Shown here in pieces: positions 63,638 to 64,000 of a stretch of 64,000 nucleotides of DNA; positions within the stretch are counted from its first letter, which is position 1; each line of letters opens with the position of its first letter. The position numbers and the translations under genes were made by a program. The stretch lies in the NCBI GenBank assembly GCA_003194525.1, contig NBIV01000036.1, forward strand, positions 248,001 to 312,000. Direction: 5' to 3'. The stretch comes from Gracilariopsis chorda (Eukaryota; Rhodophyta; Florideophyceae; Gracilariales; Gracilariaceae). The notes below the pieces were generated by a model that worked only from the letters and a program-made list of their open reading frames with translations, ran no database searches and was not told the origin of the DNA.

Positions 63638-64000
63638 AAAACCCTGTAAAACCATTCAGATCCTTGTACGGGCGGGCCTGTTTTCTTCCATTATCCACGC
63701 GATGCTGAGATGCTGCGTGAGGTAAGACTGCCGCCTCAGTTTCCGTAGGAAACTCCTGACCCTTCCGGGAAAACTCAGGGAAAGGCTGGCAAGATCTTCC
63801 GGGAAGCGCGTGCGTCGTGCCTACCGTTTCGCACAGCTTAGCGGGGGCCTTTTCTGGACAGTGCCACCCAGGTCGCTTGGGGCCGTCGGTCTGCCGACTG
63901 CCTGGTCGCTTTTAGAGACATCCCAAGTCGACGAAGGCGACCAGTCCGCCGATCGCCTGGGCGAGTTTAATGACATCCCGGGTCCAACAATCGTCAGGAA
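63638..64000. repeat. GC-rich palindrome-dense stretch, cut by window end
   Basis: Contains AGTTTCC-GTA-GGAAACT (63,738-63,754), GTCGG-TCTG-CCGAC (near 63,890), two CTTCCGGGAA words, and an imperfect tandem unit of about 55 bases ending GACATCCC (two copies, 63,885 onward). The style resembles gypsy2, so it may be the edge of another element. Confidence 0.4.

Noticed and set aside
1-64000. Search for tRNA, rRNA, CRISPR arrays and prokaryotic operons
   Set aside because: No convincing tRNA A/B box pair, rRNA stretch or regular spacer array was seen, and the genes are eukaryotic.

Overview
The window is eukaryotic nuclear DNA with two contrasting halves. Bases 1-43,870 are almost wholly a block of mobile elements. 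Bases 47,480-62,560 hold compact host genes, mostly single-exon; one short intron (82 bases) is visible. The genes (alpha-tubulin, POP1, MPP10, TRAPPC13) are general eukaryotic ones. Intron-poor, closely packed genes beside LTR-retrotransposon blocks fit a red alga such as a florideophyte, but no gene seen here proves the lineage, so this is a low-confidence guess.

Mobile block, left to right. A CACTA (TNP2-like) transposase remnant lies at 1-1,110 (minus). A Ty1/Copia element, copia1, occupies 2,320-8,025 (minus). A related element, copia2 (plus), runs from about 9,480 to 12,770, carries a solo LTR at 9,921-10,982, and has its own 3' LTR far away at 29,014-29,196. Between these two halves sits copia3 (12,776-29,008). 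Copia3 is itself split by a Ty3/Gypsy chromovirus, gypsy1 (16,619-28,194, minus). Then come a pogo-like DNA transposon with clear terminal inverted repeats (29,461-31,735) and a second, younger, nearly intact-looking Ty3/Gypsy chromovirus, gypsy2 (32,388-43,869, plus), with a perfect 5-base target duplication.

The most unusual content is in the two chromoviruses. Both carry a long extra ORF on the strand opposite to gag-pol, placed between the chromodomain and the 3' LTR, and the two antisense ORFs share a recognisable core. Both share a primer-binding site that fits the 3' end of a tRNA-Tyr-like molecule over 22 bases. Each is also peppered with its own kind of short palindrome: CCAATTGG in gypsy1 (ten copies by eye) and many CCG...CGG-type mini-hairpins in gypsy2.

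Host block. A basic nuclear-looking protein with a KEN box (47,487, plus) converges on a PAP2-family lipid phosphatase (49,876, minus). POP1 of RNase P/MRP (52,924, minus) and MPP10 of the U3 snoRNP (53,942, plus) are divergent neighbours, two ribosome-biogenesis genes around one 1-kb intergenic region. A small multi-pass membrane protein with one intron (58,363, plus) converges on TRAPPC13 (60,454, minus), which in turn is divergent from alpha-tubulin (61,205, plus). The final 360 bases are again palindrome-rich and may begin another element.
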